From assembly GCA_035461405.1 (NCBI GenBank), contig DATHVH010000168.1, positions 1-29,984 on the forward strand: a DNA stretch of 29,984 nucleotides, given 5' to 3'. Position numbers and translations under genes: made by a program. The DNA comes from Anditalea sp035461405 (lineage in GTDB: Bacteria; Bacteroidota; Bacteroidia; Cytophagales; Cyclobacteriaceae). Positions within the stretch are counted from its first letter, which is position 1. Every line of letters starts with the position of its first letter. The notes beneath the pieces were generated by a model that saw only the letters and a list, made by a program, of their open reading frames with translations, was not told where the DNA came from and did no database searches. Of this stretch, positions 7,861-15,201 are shown in pieces.

Positions 7861-8829
7861 ATGAAACGCATATTCGCCGCATTTTTTGTATATGTGATTT
7901 TGCTTTCTTTGGAGGCAAATGCTCAAAGCTTATATCGTTTCCGTTTTGAAGAACCCTGGTCTATTTCGGCCAGTGGCGGTGCTACTCAGTTTTTTGGAGA
8001 ACTTTATTCTTTATGGAAATATGATGAAGGCATTCAGCCGGATTATAATTTTTCCCTCTCAGGGAGATATACATTTGGAACCCATATGAAAGCCAGAGTG
8101 GATTTAACCTACTACCAGATATCTGGGCAGGACCATTTAGCCGATCCAAAAAGTGGCCGTATCCCACGTAACCTGAATTTCAGGGCAAGAAATATTGAAG
8201 GGGCTTTTTTGATAGAATATTATTGGAAGCCAGTCAAACTTTATAATCATGCCAGAAATTTTTGGAACCCTTATATTTTTGTAGGCATAGGGGCCAGCAG
8301 TAATAATCCTTATGCAGACTATTATGGAAGGTGGATTCCTTTAAGACCCTTACAGACCGAAGGGACTGAATACCCCGGGGTGATCATGACATTCCCTATG
8401 GGAGTAGGTTTTAAGTACAAATTAAATCCATATGTAGACCTTTTGGTAGAGGCTAATTATAGATTTACCAATACAGATTATCTGGATGATATCAGTGCTT
8501 ACAATGTGAGTGAATTTTATGAAGAACTGGTTCGTGATTACATAGGTTATGACATTACAGATGGAAATGGAGATACTCAATTTTATCAAAATCCCAACCG
8601 CTTGAGAATGGCCATCCGTAATCCTAATTTCCTGCGTGCGGATGGTGAGCCAGATGTAGATAAAATCCTAGAAAACGGTGGACGTATCCGGCGGGGAAGT
8701 GGACTTGATGTGAGAAAGGATGGGTTTATGACTTTTAATGTAGGACTGGAAATATACTTTGCCCATGATATCTGGGATAACTGGATTTTCAGAAATAGTC
8801 CTCGTAGAAGAAGCTATAGATACTGGTAG
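7861..8829 (+). CDS. DUF6089-like outer-membrane beta-barrel protein
   Basis: I start the 322-residue protein at 7861 because a signal peptide begins there (MKRIFAAFFVYVILLSLEAN, cleavage near residue 22). The frame stays open upstream to 7636, but that part is AT-rich junk without signal-peptide character. The mature protein alternates aromatic and small residues in strands typical of a small barrel: SASGGATQFFGEL, PDYNFSLSGRYTFG, NPYIFVGIGASS, PMGVGFKYKL. The opening FEEPWSISASGGATQFFGEL and the glycine-rich third strand fit the DUF6089 family of Bacteroidota, whose function is unknown. It is followed 31 bases later by two unknown genes that may share its transcript. Confidence 0.8.
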   Translation: MKRIFAAFFVYVILLSLEANAQSLYRFRFEEPWSISASGGATQFFGELYSLWKYDEGIQPDYNFSLSGRYTFGTHMKARVDLTYYQISGQDHLADPKSGRIPRNLNFRARNIEGAFLIEYYWKPVKLYNHARNFWNPYIFVGIGASSNNPYADYYGRWIPLRPLQTEGTEYPGVIMTFPMGVGFKYKLNPYVDLLVEANYRFTNTDYLDDISAYNVSEFYEELVRDYIGYDITDGNGDTQFYQNPNRLRMAIRNPNFLRADGEPDVDKILENGGRIRRGSGLDVRKDGFMTFNVGLEIYFAHDIWDNWIFRNSPRRRSYRYW

Positions 8830-8860
8830 ACTATATAATTAATTAATCTAGTCATTAGAT

Positions 8861-9331
8861 ATGAAACACCTCAGTATGATAAATAACTACAAAAGTGGCT
8901 TATGGTTAATTTGCATCTGGCTTTTCGCTCTTCAAAGCTGCACCACTGCAAAAATCCCGAGTGACTACGACGAGCTTACCACCAAAACCCTCACGGAATT
9001 ACAGCAAAGTGTTTCTACTTATTTTGTAAAGGTTGAGCGTACCCTGAACACCCCTATGGCGCAAGTATCTCAATTTATTCCATTCTTTGATGATGCAAAG
9101 GTGAAATTAAACACACTAGAAATCAGAACTGCTGCTATAGAAAATAATCAATTAACCCATCAGCAGATAATAGAATTGCAAGAAATGATCGCAAATCTCG
9201 AAAAGCTTCATGAGTTGGGTTTTAAATCCGCCGAGGAAATCCGCGAACTTCAAAAACCTTTTACCAGCGCCTTTACTTCCATACTGAAACTTCAGTTGGC
9301 ATTACGGCGAGGAAAACCTAGTACTTCATAA
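8861..9331 (+). CDS. Predicted lipoprotein of unknown function
   Basis: Not recognised. The 156-residue product has a lipoprotein signal: a hydrophobic stretch of about residues 14-25 ending in the lipobox ALQSC, with Cys27. If translation starts at the second ATG (codon 6), the signal is a more usual 21 residues; the choice is open. The rest is almost wholly helical and polar (ELTTKTLTELQQSV, QQIIELQEMIANLEKLHEL), with likely coiled-coil segments, and no catalytic motif is visible. It lies between a DUF6089 barrel gene and a 111-residue helical protein, with gaps of 31 and 20 bases. This suggests one transcript and an envelope role, but that is inference. Confidence 0.75.
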   Translation: MKHLSMINNYKSGLWLICIWLFALQSCTTAKIPSDYDELTTKTLTELQQSVSTYFVKVERTLNTPMAQVSQFIPFFDDAKVKLNTLEIRTAAIENNQLTHQQIIELQEMIANLEKLHELGFKSAEEIRELQKPFTSAFTSILKLQLALRRGKPSTS

Positions 9332-9351
9332 GACAGCAAAATCTAAAAGAT

Positions 9352-9687
9352 ATGGCCAAACTTAACAAAGAGCAAATATATGAAGATATGATGGTAGCTG
9401 TAAAAAGCATACTGGATCATAATTGGAAGAGGGCCAAGCCATTTGCTGAGAAACAGATCATGCTCTTTACCGAAAGCCTGGAAACAATAGAAAGACTAAA
9501 GGATCAGGAAATACTCAGTGAAGAACAGGCAAAAATATATATAGATATTCAAAAACGTAGTCTCCGCATAGCTTTAATGACTGTAGACGGACTAGAGGCA
9601 CTTGCGGTAGAAAAAGCTATCAATACAGCTTTAGATTTAGTCAAGAAAACCATCAATACAGCTTTAGGTTGGAAATTGATACCTTAA
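9352..9687 (+). CDS. Small helical protein of unknown function
   Basis: Not recognised. The 111-residue protein has no signal peptide and looks all-helical: a charged first half (ILDHNWKRAKPFAEKQIMLF) and a hydrophobic last third (EALAVEKAINTALDLVKK, then INTALGWKLIP). The phrase INTALxxxxK(K)T is nearly repeated near the C-terminus. It follows the lipoprotein gene by 20 bases and is probably its operon partner. A weak hairpin with a T tract (9720-9747) downstream may end the transcript. A membrane-associated or protein-binding role is possible but unproven. Confidence 0.72.
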   Translation: MAKLNKEQIYEDMMVAVKSILDHNWKRAKPFAEKQIMLFTESLETIERLKDQEILSEEQAKIYIDIQKRSLRIALMTVDGLEALAVEKAINTALDLVKKTINTALGWKLIP

Positions 9688-9848
9688 TAATAGAAATTGA
9701 GCAGAATTCCTTTAGTGTGAAAGCGAGATATGAAGCTTTACTTTTTTAATATATTGCCCCTCCAACAAATTATAAGATAGTAAGTAACAGATGTCACCAA
9801 CTCTTTAAGGAGATTACCGTAAAATTGTACTTACATTAGTAAGAACTT

Positions 9849-10421
9849 ATGAATTGGAAAGAAGAAATTAAAAGTTTTGGAATTGTCATTGGCATATTCG
9901 GACTGTTATACTTTACAGGTTTGATTACTCCTATCATGGGAGGACTGCAGTCTTTGGTATTATCCACTGGTTTGGTTAAACCTAAAGTAGAATTGGAAAA
10001 CAGAGAGGAAATGCCTTTTGAATACACAGGCAGCTTTTTAAATTGGAAAGGGGAAACTATAGACCTACAGTCCTATAAAGGAAAAACATTATTTATCAAT
10101 TTGTGGGCGACCTGGTGTCCTCCATGTAGAGCAGAAATGCCCCATATCTCCGAACTCTATAAAAAAGTCAAGGATGAAGATAATATTGAATTTTTGATGA
10201 TAGCTTTGGACAAAGATTTCACTAAAAGTAAAGATTACATATCAGCCAAAGGCTTTACATTTCCTGTCCTACACGCCAATAAGGGATTAAACAATACCCT
10301 ACAGAGCCAGTCCATCCCTACCACACTGGTCATCAGCCCTGAAGGCAAAGTGGTATTTTATCATGAAGGGATGAGCAATTTCAATACGAAGGAATTTGAA
10401 GATTTTCTGGTAAACCTGTGA
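9849..10421 (+). CDS. Membrane-anchored TlpA/ResA-like thioredoxin
   Basis: A thiol-disulfide oxidoreductase facing the periplasm. The 190-residue protein has one N-terminal membrane anchor (about 11-30) and a thioredoxin fold from about 55. The redox motif WATWCPPCRAEMP contains Cys90 and Cys93. The cis-proline region appears as QSIPTTLVISPEGKVV, and an insert typical of the TlpA/ResA family (IALDKDFTKSKDYISAKGF) is present. Such proteins reduce cytochrome c apoproteins or other exported thiol proteins; the partner cannot be read from this context, because the neighbours are unrelated. It appears to be monocistronic, and no clear terminator was seen. Confidence 0.88.
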   Translation: MNWKEEIKSFGIVIGIFGLLYFTGLITPIMGGLQSLVLSTGLVKPKVELENREEMPFEYTGSFLNWKGETIDLQSYKGKTLFINLWATWCPPCRAEMPHISELYKKVKDEDNIEFLMIALDKDFTKSKDYISAKGFTFPVLHANKGLNNTLQSQSIPTTLVISPEGKVVFYHEGMSNFNTKEFEDFLVNL

Positions 10422-10561
10422 TATATAAGATAATTAAATGCTTTAGAAAGAATATGTTACAATTCTAATTATCATCCTCTTTACATAAAATGGAGGGAGG
10501 AAAAATTGTTTATATAATTATTTTCAATTGGTTGTTCTTACTATGAAAAGTAAAAAAAATA

Positions 10562-10850
10562 TTACTTAATCTGATCTAGATCTTGCCTTTCGATAATTGA
10601 CATTATGTTCACTATGCTGTCTTTTATATTGAAATTAATATAGTATCAGCACCGCATTCACAACGCCTGTATCCTTCATTTATGTAATCAACAGATTCAA
10701 AAGAATATGGTCTCTCAGAAATCGCTTCAAAACATGAATTAAAGAATCATAGTATTTGTCAGCATGTGCTACTCCAAATTTTTTAACTCCATACCGATGA
10801 ATTCGGATTAGATCCTCTTTGGATATTTGACTTATTCTATAATTAGCCAT
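10562..10850 (-). pseudogene. Frameshifted ParE/RelE-family toxin
   Basis: Reading the minus strand from the ATG at 10850 gives a ParE-like N-terminus (MANYRISQISKEDLIRIHRY, then KYYDSL). The frame then meets a stop. Near 10745-10741 homology moves to the next frame (CFEAISERPYSFESVDYI, then EGYRRCECGADTI). Near 10644-10636 it moves again (FNIKDSIVNIMSIIERQD) to the stop at 10562. Each shift has the sign of a one-base deletion, and restoring both would give a 96-residue protein, the normal ParE length. The RPYSF, EGYRRC and IIERQD segments are the conserved parts of ParE. The start overlaps the antitoxin stop by 8 bases, the usual order for parDE. The toxin should be inactive unless these are sequencing errors. 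Confidence 0.85.
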
Positions 10851-11082
10851 TAAGCTGAGATTTCGATTCCTTTAAAGTTTGTTCCTTACTATTACTTGTA
10901 AAACCACTTTTTTCAGCTAAGTCCAATTTATCTCTAATCCACTCTACTTGTGCTTGTTGTTTTCTTGCCTGCCGGATTAAATCATTAATTAATTCACTTT
11001 TGCTGCTGTATTCCTTATTTTCCACTTGAGATTTTAACCACATATCATTGGGTTCTGTCAAACTGATACTTTGCCTTGCCAT
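10843..11082 (-). CDS. ParD-like (CopG/RHH) antitoxin, intact
   Basis: A 79-residue protein starting at the ATG at 11082 (MARQSISLTEPNDMWLKSQV). An upstream in-frame ATG at 11115 adds only unlikely residues. The N-terminal beta strand (RQSISLTE) and the following helices (EYSSKSELINDLIRQARKQQ) fit the ribbon-helix-helix DNA-binding fold of ParD antitoxins. The charged C-terminal tail would bind the toxin. The frame has no damage, unlike the overlapping toxin gene downstream. It may persist as an autorepressor or an anti-addiction antitoxin, or may simply not yet have decayed. Confidence 0.82.
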   Translation of the reverse strand: MARQSISLTEPNDMWLKSQVENKEYSSKSELINDLIRQARKQQAQVEWIRDKLDLAEKSGFTSNSKEQTLKESKSQLNG

Positions 11083-11160
11083 AATTCTACTACGTTTGGT
11101 GTAAAAACACATCAAATATGAACCATATCAAAACTTAAGAAATGAAATCCTTTTGAATAA

Positions 11161-11194
11161 AAACCTTCTCAGGTTGCCTAAACCTGATAGGTTT
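11161..11194. repeat. Alternating palindromic half-sites over the leuS promoter
   Basis: Four half-sites alternate in orientation: AAACCT (11161-11166), AGGTT (11171-11175), AAACCT (11180-11185) and AGGTTT (11189-11194). Adjacent pairs make overlapping palindromes, for example CAGGTT-N5-AACCTG at 11170-11186. They cover the -33 element and the spacer of the promoter, so they are upstream of the likely transcript. They may be an operator or a degenerate copy of a palindromic repeat family. Confidence 0.55.
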
Positions 11195-11205
11195 GGTTAA
11201 TTTTG
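11174..11205 (+). promoter_or_regulatory. Promoter of leuS
   Basis: TTG at 11174-11176 and TAATTTTG at 11198-11205, separated by 21 bases, match the Bacteroidota -33/-7 consensus (TTG, TAnnTTTG). Transcription would begin near 11210, about 34 bases before the start codon. Confidence 0.65.
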
Positions 11206-11243
11206 CAAGTTATTACCTCAACCGTAAAAAGATTTGCTGAAAC

Positions 11244-14018
11244 ATGGCTGAATATAATTTTCAAGAAGTAGAAAAAAAGTGGCAAGCATTCTGGGAACAG
11301 AACCAGACTTTCAATGCACAGGTGGACACCTCTAAACCTAAATTTTATTCTTTGGATATGTTTCCCTATCCTTCCGGAGCTGGACTGCATGTAGGTCACC
11401 CACTGGGATACATTGCCTCTGACATCGTCACCAGGTTTAAAAGGCTGAAGGGATTCAATGTGCTTCATCCCATGGGATATGATTCTTTTGGACTTCCAGC
11501 GGAGCAATATGCTATACAGACAGGACAACACCCTGCTATCACTACTGAGGAAAATATTGCCAGATATACCGAACAGCTGAAAAATATCGGCTTTGCCTTT
11601 GACTGGTCCAAGGAAGTCCGGACCTCTGATCCGAGCTACTATAAGTGGACCCAGTGGATCTTTATGCAGATCTTCAATAGCTACTATGATAACAAACAGC
11701 AGAAAGCTGTGAGCATAGATTCTCTGATCAGGATTTTCGAAGAGGAAGGTAATTTGAATGTAGACGCTGTATGTGATGAGGATATCCATCACTTCACCGG
11801 CAATGAATGGAAAGATTATACCCAAAAGCAACAACAGGAGATTCTCCTGAAATATAGAATGACCTACCTGGCTGAAACCACCGTGAACTGGTGTGCGGCA
11901 TTAGGAACAGTACTATCAAACGATGAAGTCAAAGATGGCTACTCTGAAAGAGGTGGCCACCCAGTGGAGAGAAAGAAGATGATGCAGTGGAGCATGCGCA
12001 TCACAGCTTATGCCGAGCGCCTCCTTCAGGATCTGGAAAAAGTGGATTGGGCTGAACCTATCAAGGAAATGCAGAGAAACTGGATAGGAAAATCCATCGG
12101 TGCGGATGTTACCTTCCAAGTGAAAGATCATGATCTTAATATCAAGGTTTTTACCACCAGAGTAGATACTATCTACGGTGTAACGTATTTGGCCTTAGCG
12201 CCGGAAAGCGAAATGGTAGCCGATCTTATCACTGAGGAGCAAAGAGAAACAGTGGAAGCCTACGTGGAAGTGGCCAAAAACCGCTCCGAACGGGACCGGA
12301 TGACAGATGTCAAAACCATCTCGGGAGCTTTTACCGGCTCTTATGCCATCAATCCATTTAACGGTGAAGAAATCCAGATCTGGGTAGCCGATTATGTTCT
12401 AGCCGGCTATGGTACCGGAGCGGTTATGGCCGTACCTGCCCATGACGAAAGAGATTATAATTTTGCCAGCCATTTTGGACTGGAGATCCGTCAAGTCATA
12501 GAAGGAAGTATGGCAGAGGGATCTTTTCCCGGCAAAGGAGGTACCATCATGAATTCTGATTTCCTGAACGGTCTGGAAATGAAGGATGCCATGGAAAAAG
12601 GCATTGAATTTTTGGAAAAAAGAAAAATAGGAAAAGGTAAAATCCAATACAGAATGCGTGATGCTATCTTTACCCGTCAGAGATATTGGGGTGAGCCCTT
12701 ACCGGTTTTCTTCAAGGATGGGATGCCTTATCTGATCGATGAAAAAGATTTGCCACTGGTATTGCCGGAGGTGGACAAGTATCTCCCTACAGAAGATGGC
12801 GAGCCACCTTTGGGTAGAGCTACTGATTGGACGTATAAAACTGCTGAAGGTGAATTTCCATTGGAATTGAGCACCATGCCGGGCTGGGCAGGCTCTAGCT
12901 GGTACTTCTTCCGCTACATGGATCCTAAAAATGATGCATCTTTTGCAGATAAAGATAAAACTGATTATTGGGGGGCGGTGGACCTTTATATCGGTGGGGC
13001 AGAACATGCTACCGGCCACCTGCTTTACTCCCGCTTCTGGACCAAGTTCTTATTTGATATTGGAGCAGTAGGGATCGAAGAGCCTTTCCAAAAGATGATC
13101 AACCAGGGTATGATCCAGGGTAGATCAAACTTTGTGTACAGGATAAAGGGCACCAATAAGTTTGTCAGCTATGGTTTAAAAGATGATTATGACACCTCCG
13201 AAATGCATGTGGATGTGAATATCGTTTATAATGACCAACTTAATCTTGATAAATTTAAAGCCTGGAGACCGGATCTTCAAGACACTGAATTTATCCTCGA
13301 AGATGGAAAATATATCTGCGGGGCGGAAGTAGAGAAAATGTCCAAGTCTAAATATAATGTAGTAAATCCGGATGATATCATCAACCGCTATGGTGCCGAT
13401 ACATTAAGGCTTTATGAGATGTTCCTTGGCCCACTGGAGCAGTTCAAGCCCTGGAATACCAATGGCATAGATGGGGTATACAAATTCCTTAGAAAGCTTT
13501 GGAGACTCTATCATGATAAGAATGGCAACTTCTCCGTCTCTGATGCTGCAGCGGGACCAGAAGAATTGAAATCCCTTCACAAAATCATCAAAAAGGCGGA
13601 GGATGATATGAATAGTCATTCTTTTAACACTTCCGTCTCTGCTTTTATGATCTGCGTGAATGAGCTATCTGCACTGAACTGCAATAAAAAGGAGATTCTT
13701 GAACCATTGGCTGTCGTTATTTCCCCATATGCCCCTCATATTGCTGAGGAGCTTTGGTCACTACTGGGTCACCGGAACTCCATGGTAGAAGCGGCATATC
13801 CGGAATTCAACGAAAAATTCCTGGTAGAAGATGCCCATGAATACCCTGTATCCATCAATGGAAAAATGAGGCTTAAGCTGTCATTGCCACTAAGCCTTAA
13901 CAAAGATGAAATAGAAAAATCAGCTATGGAAAATGAGATAGTTCAAAAATGGCTGGATGGTAATGCTCCTAAGAAGGTAATAGTAGTGCCTGGTAAGATC
14001 GTTAATATAGTTGTGTAA
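11244..14018 (+). CDS. leuS: Leucyl-tRNA synthetase
   Basis: Charges tRNA-Leu with leucine in the cytoplasm. The 924-residue class I synthetase starts with MAEYNFQEVEKKWQ. The HIGH-type motif is PYPSGAGLHVGHPLGY (HVGH at 49-52) and the KMSKS loop is VEKMSKSKYN (Lys698-Ser702). The CP1 editing domain is recognised by TTRVDTIYGVTY and AVPAHDERDY, so proofreading should work. A leucine-specific segment with WAGSSWYFFRYMDP precedes KMSKS, and a Bacteroidota-type insert lies between AEHATGHLLYSRFW and KMSKS. The anticodon-binding and C-terminal domains are complete, ending in IVNIVV. The coding sequence looks richer in GC than its neighbours. Single gene, own promoter and terminator. Confidence 0.98.
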   Translation: MAEYNFQEVEKKWQAFWEQNQTFNAQVDTSKPKFYSLDMFPYPSGAGLHVGHPLGYIASDIVTRFKRLKGFNVLHPMGYDSFGLPAEQYAIQTGQHPAITTEENIARYTEQLKNIGFAFDWSKEVRTSDPSYYKWTQWIFMQIFNSYYDNKQQKAVSIDSLIRIFEEEGNLNVDAVCDEDIHHFTGNEWKDYTQKQQQEILLKYRMTYLAETTVNWCAALGTVLSNDEVKDGYSERGGHPVERKKMMQWSMRITAYAERLLQDLEKVDWAEPIKEMQRNWIGKSIGADVTFQVKDHDLNIKVFTTRVDTIYGVTYLALAPESEMVADLITEEQRETVEAYVEVAKNRSERDRMTDVKTISGAFTGSYAINPFNGEEIQIWVADYVLAGYGTGAVMAVPAHDERDYNFASHFGLEIRQVIEGSMAEGSFPGKGGTIMNSDFLNGLEMKDAMEKGIEFLEKRKIGKGKIQYRMRDAIFTRQRYWGEPLPVFFKDGMPYLIDEKDLPLVLPEVDKYLPTEDGEPPLGRATDWTYKTAEGEFPLELSTMPGWAGSSWYFFRYMDPKNDASFADKDKTDYWGAVDLYIGGAEHATGHLLYSRFWTKFLFDIGAVGIEEPFQKMINQGMIQGRSNFVYRIKGTNKFVSYGLKDDYDTSEMHVDVNIVYNDQLNLDKFKAWRPDLQDTEFILEDGKYICGAEVEKMSKSKYNVVNPDDIINRYGADTLRLYEMFLGPLEQFKPWNTNGIDGVYKFLRKLWRLYHDKNGNFSVSDAAAGPEELKSLHKIIKKAEDDMNSHSFNTSVSAFMICVNELSALNCNKKEILEPLAVVISPYAPHIAEELWSLLGHRNSMVEAAYPEFNEKFLVEDAHEYPVSINGKMRLKLSLPLSLNKDEIEKSAMENEIVQKWLDGNAPKKVIVVPGKIVNIVV

Positions 14019-14079
14019 TAAAGTCCACAGTCAATGGACCACAGAGTTGGAGGCATTTTTTGATTCTAACCCCTTATAA

Positions 14080-14118
14080 AAATAAATAAAGCCCAAAATG
14101 ATTGGGCTTTATTTATTT
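14080..14118. terminator. Bidirectional terminator between leuS and the small unknown gene
   Basis: A perfect 17-bp stem (14080-14096 with 14102-14118) has a GC core, AAAGCCCAA/TTGGGCTTT, and T-rich or A-rich flanks on both strands. It serves leuS on the plus strand and the 64-residue gene on the minus strand, whose stop codon touches it. Confidence 0.9.
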
Positions 14119-14312
14119 TAAAAGAATTTGAAGAAAGGTCCTTCATTATTTATCTTATCGGTGGTTCTTTCAGATCGAGCGATCCTTTTTTCTCTCACCC
14201 AGGTATCAAACTCTTTTTCTGCTTCTTCCCTTGACTTTTTGGATCTTCTGATGTAATCTTCTACAGTAAATTCATCCCCCTTTTTATAGAAACTCTCTAA
14301 ATCGTAACTCAT
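14118..14312 (-). CDS. Small basic protein of unknown function
   Basis: Not recognised. The 64-residue product is highly charged: it opens MSYDLESFYKKGDEFTVEDY, has a lysine/arginine/glutamate-rich helix (RRSKKSREEAEKEFD), and ends with an aromatic tail, PFFKFF. It has no cysteines, no signal peptide and no membrane segment. It is convergent with leuS, with which it shares a terminator, and divergent from the SlyD-like gene. That it is a real gene is supported by its terminator, its coding-like composition and the structured leader that overlaps its start codon. The YxxxxEFT-VEDYIRR opening suggests a short helix-turn unit, but no function can be given. Confidence 0.65.
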   Translation of the reverse strand: MSYDLESFYKKGDEFTVEDYIRRSKKSREEAEKEFDTWVREKRIARSERTTDKINNEGPFFKFF

Positions 14313-14364
14313 AGCTGTTTTGGTTAAAATGGTTTATATTGGTTTATATATAGAAAACAGCTAT
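14311..14364 (-). promoter_or_regulatory. Inverted repeat enclosing short direct repeats at the start codon of the small gene
   Basis: ATAGCTGTTTT (14311-14321) and AAAACAGCTAT (14354-14364) are perfect 11-bp inverted repeats. The 32 bases between them hold TGGTTTATAT twice in tandem (14330-14339, 14340-14349) and a third, degenerate unit at 14321-14330. On the minus-strand transcript the second arm includes the first two bases of the AUG, so the folded leader would hide the start codon. It could equally be a protein-binding operator on DNA. Confidence 0.55.
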
Positions 14365-14436
14365 CTCGATTAAATGTTTTTTAGCAATTATATAGTTCAG
14401 AACAATTAATTACTGAGCGAGGTTTTTATAATGGTG

Positions 14437-14467
14437 TTTGGCCCTTAGATAGTAATAGTTAAATTTA
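14437..14467 (+). promoter_or_regulatory. Promoter of the SlyD-like gene
   Basis: TTTG (14437-14440), a 19-base spacer and TAAATTTA (14460-14467) match the -33/-7 consensus with one mismatch in the last base. The start codon is about 19 bases downstream. Confidence 0.6.
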
Positions 14468-14485
14468 CCTAAGAAAGATAAAAAT

Positions 14486-15004
14486 ATGAATATAGAAGAA
14501 AACAGAGTAGTAGGAATTACTTATGAATTGAAGGTCAGTAAAACTGGAGAGGAATCTGAACCATTTAGTGCTGAGGTAAGGGACCAAGAGGATCCATTTT
14601 ATTTTTTATTTGGTAGCAGTGGATTACCTGAAAAATTCGAAAATCTACTTCTTGAAAAAAAAGAGGGTGATAAATTTAACTTCACAATAGATGTAGAAGA
14701 AGCCTATGGCGAAGCCGATGATGAGATGATTATGGCCCTACCTAAAGACCAATTTACTTCCGAAAGAGGATTTGATCCTAATATGTTGGAAGAAGGAAGT
14801 TTTCTCCCATTAATGGACGAAGATGGATATTCTATGCAGGCAAAAGTAGTAAAAGATATGGGTAGTGAATTGCTCTTAGATTTTAATCACCCCTTGGTTG
14901 GATTCAACCTCCATTTTGATGGAGAGGTGATCGAAGTTAGAGAAGCTTCAGAGGTAGAGATAGCACATGGTCATGTACATGGTGAGCATGGGGAGGACCA
15001 TTAG
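14486..15004 (+). CDS. FKBP-type peptidyl-prolyl isomerase, SlyD-like
   Basis: A folding helper that isomerises proline bonds, probably also a chaperone and metal binder, cytoplasmic (no signal peptide). The 172-residue protein begins with a split FKBP domain (GITYELKVSKTG; PFYFLFGSSGLPEKFENLL; GDKFNFTIDVEEAYGEADD). The insert-in-flap chaperone domain follows (MIMALPKDQF to about 125), then the return strand DFNHPLVGFNLHFDGEVIEV. The tail HGHVHGEHGEDH is rich in histidine, as in SlyD, where it binds nickel and other metals. It lies divergent from the small gene at 14118-14312. No hydrogenase or urease genes are nearby to suggest a nickel role. Confidence 0.9.
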   Translation: MNIEENRVVGITYELKVSKTGEESEPFSAEVRDQEDPFYFLFGSSGLPEKFENLLLEKKEGDKFNFTIDVEEAYGEADDEMIMALPKDQFTSERGFDPNMLEEGSFLPLMDEDGYSMQAKVVKDMGSELLLDFNHPLVGFNLHFDGEVIEVREASEVEIAHGHVHGEHGEDH

Positions 15005-15201
15005 GAAAAGTAGGAAATATTAGGGACGAAGGGAAGTTCTAAATGAATTATTTATTGAAGCTGAAATTCGTCCTATTATCCCCTATGAACAAAATTTCTT
15101 CAGATGTTATATAAAACCTAGTATTGGAGCTCCCTAATCTGTTCACAACCTCATTTTTGTGTTCTAAGATTTAGTAGCAATAAATATAGAAATCGATTGC
15201 T

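Noticed and set aside
11178..11834. Minus-strand frame opposite the start of leuS
   Set aside because: Fully antisense to a certain leuS coding region and without recognisable features.
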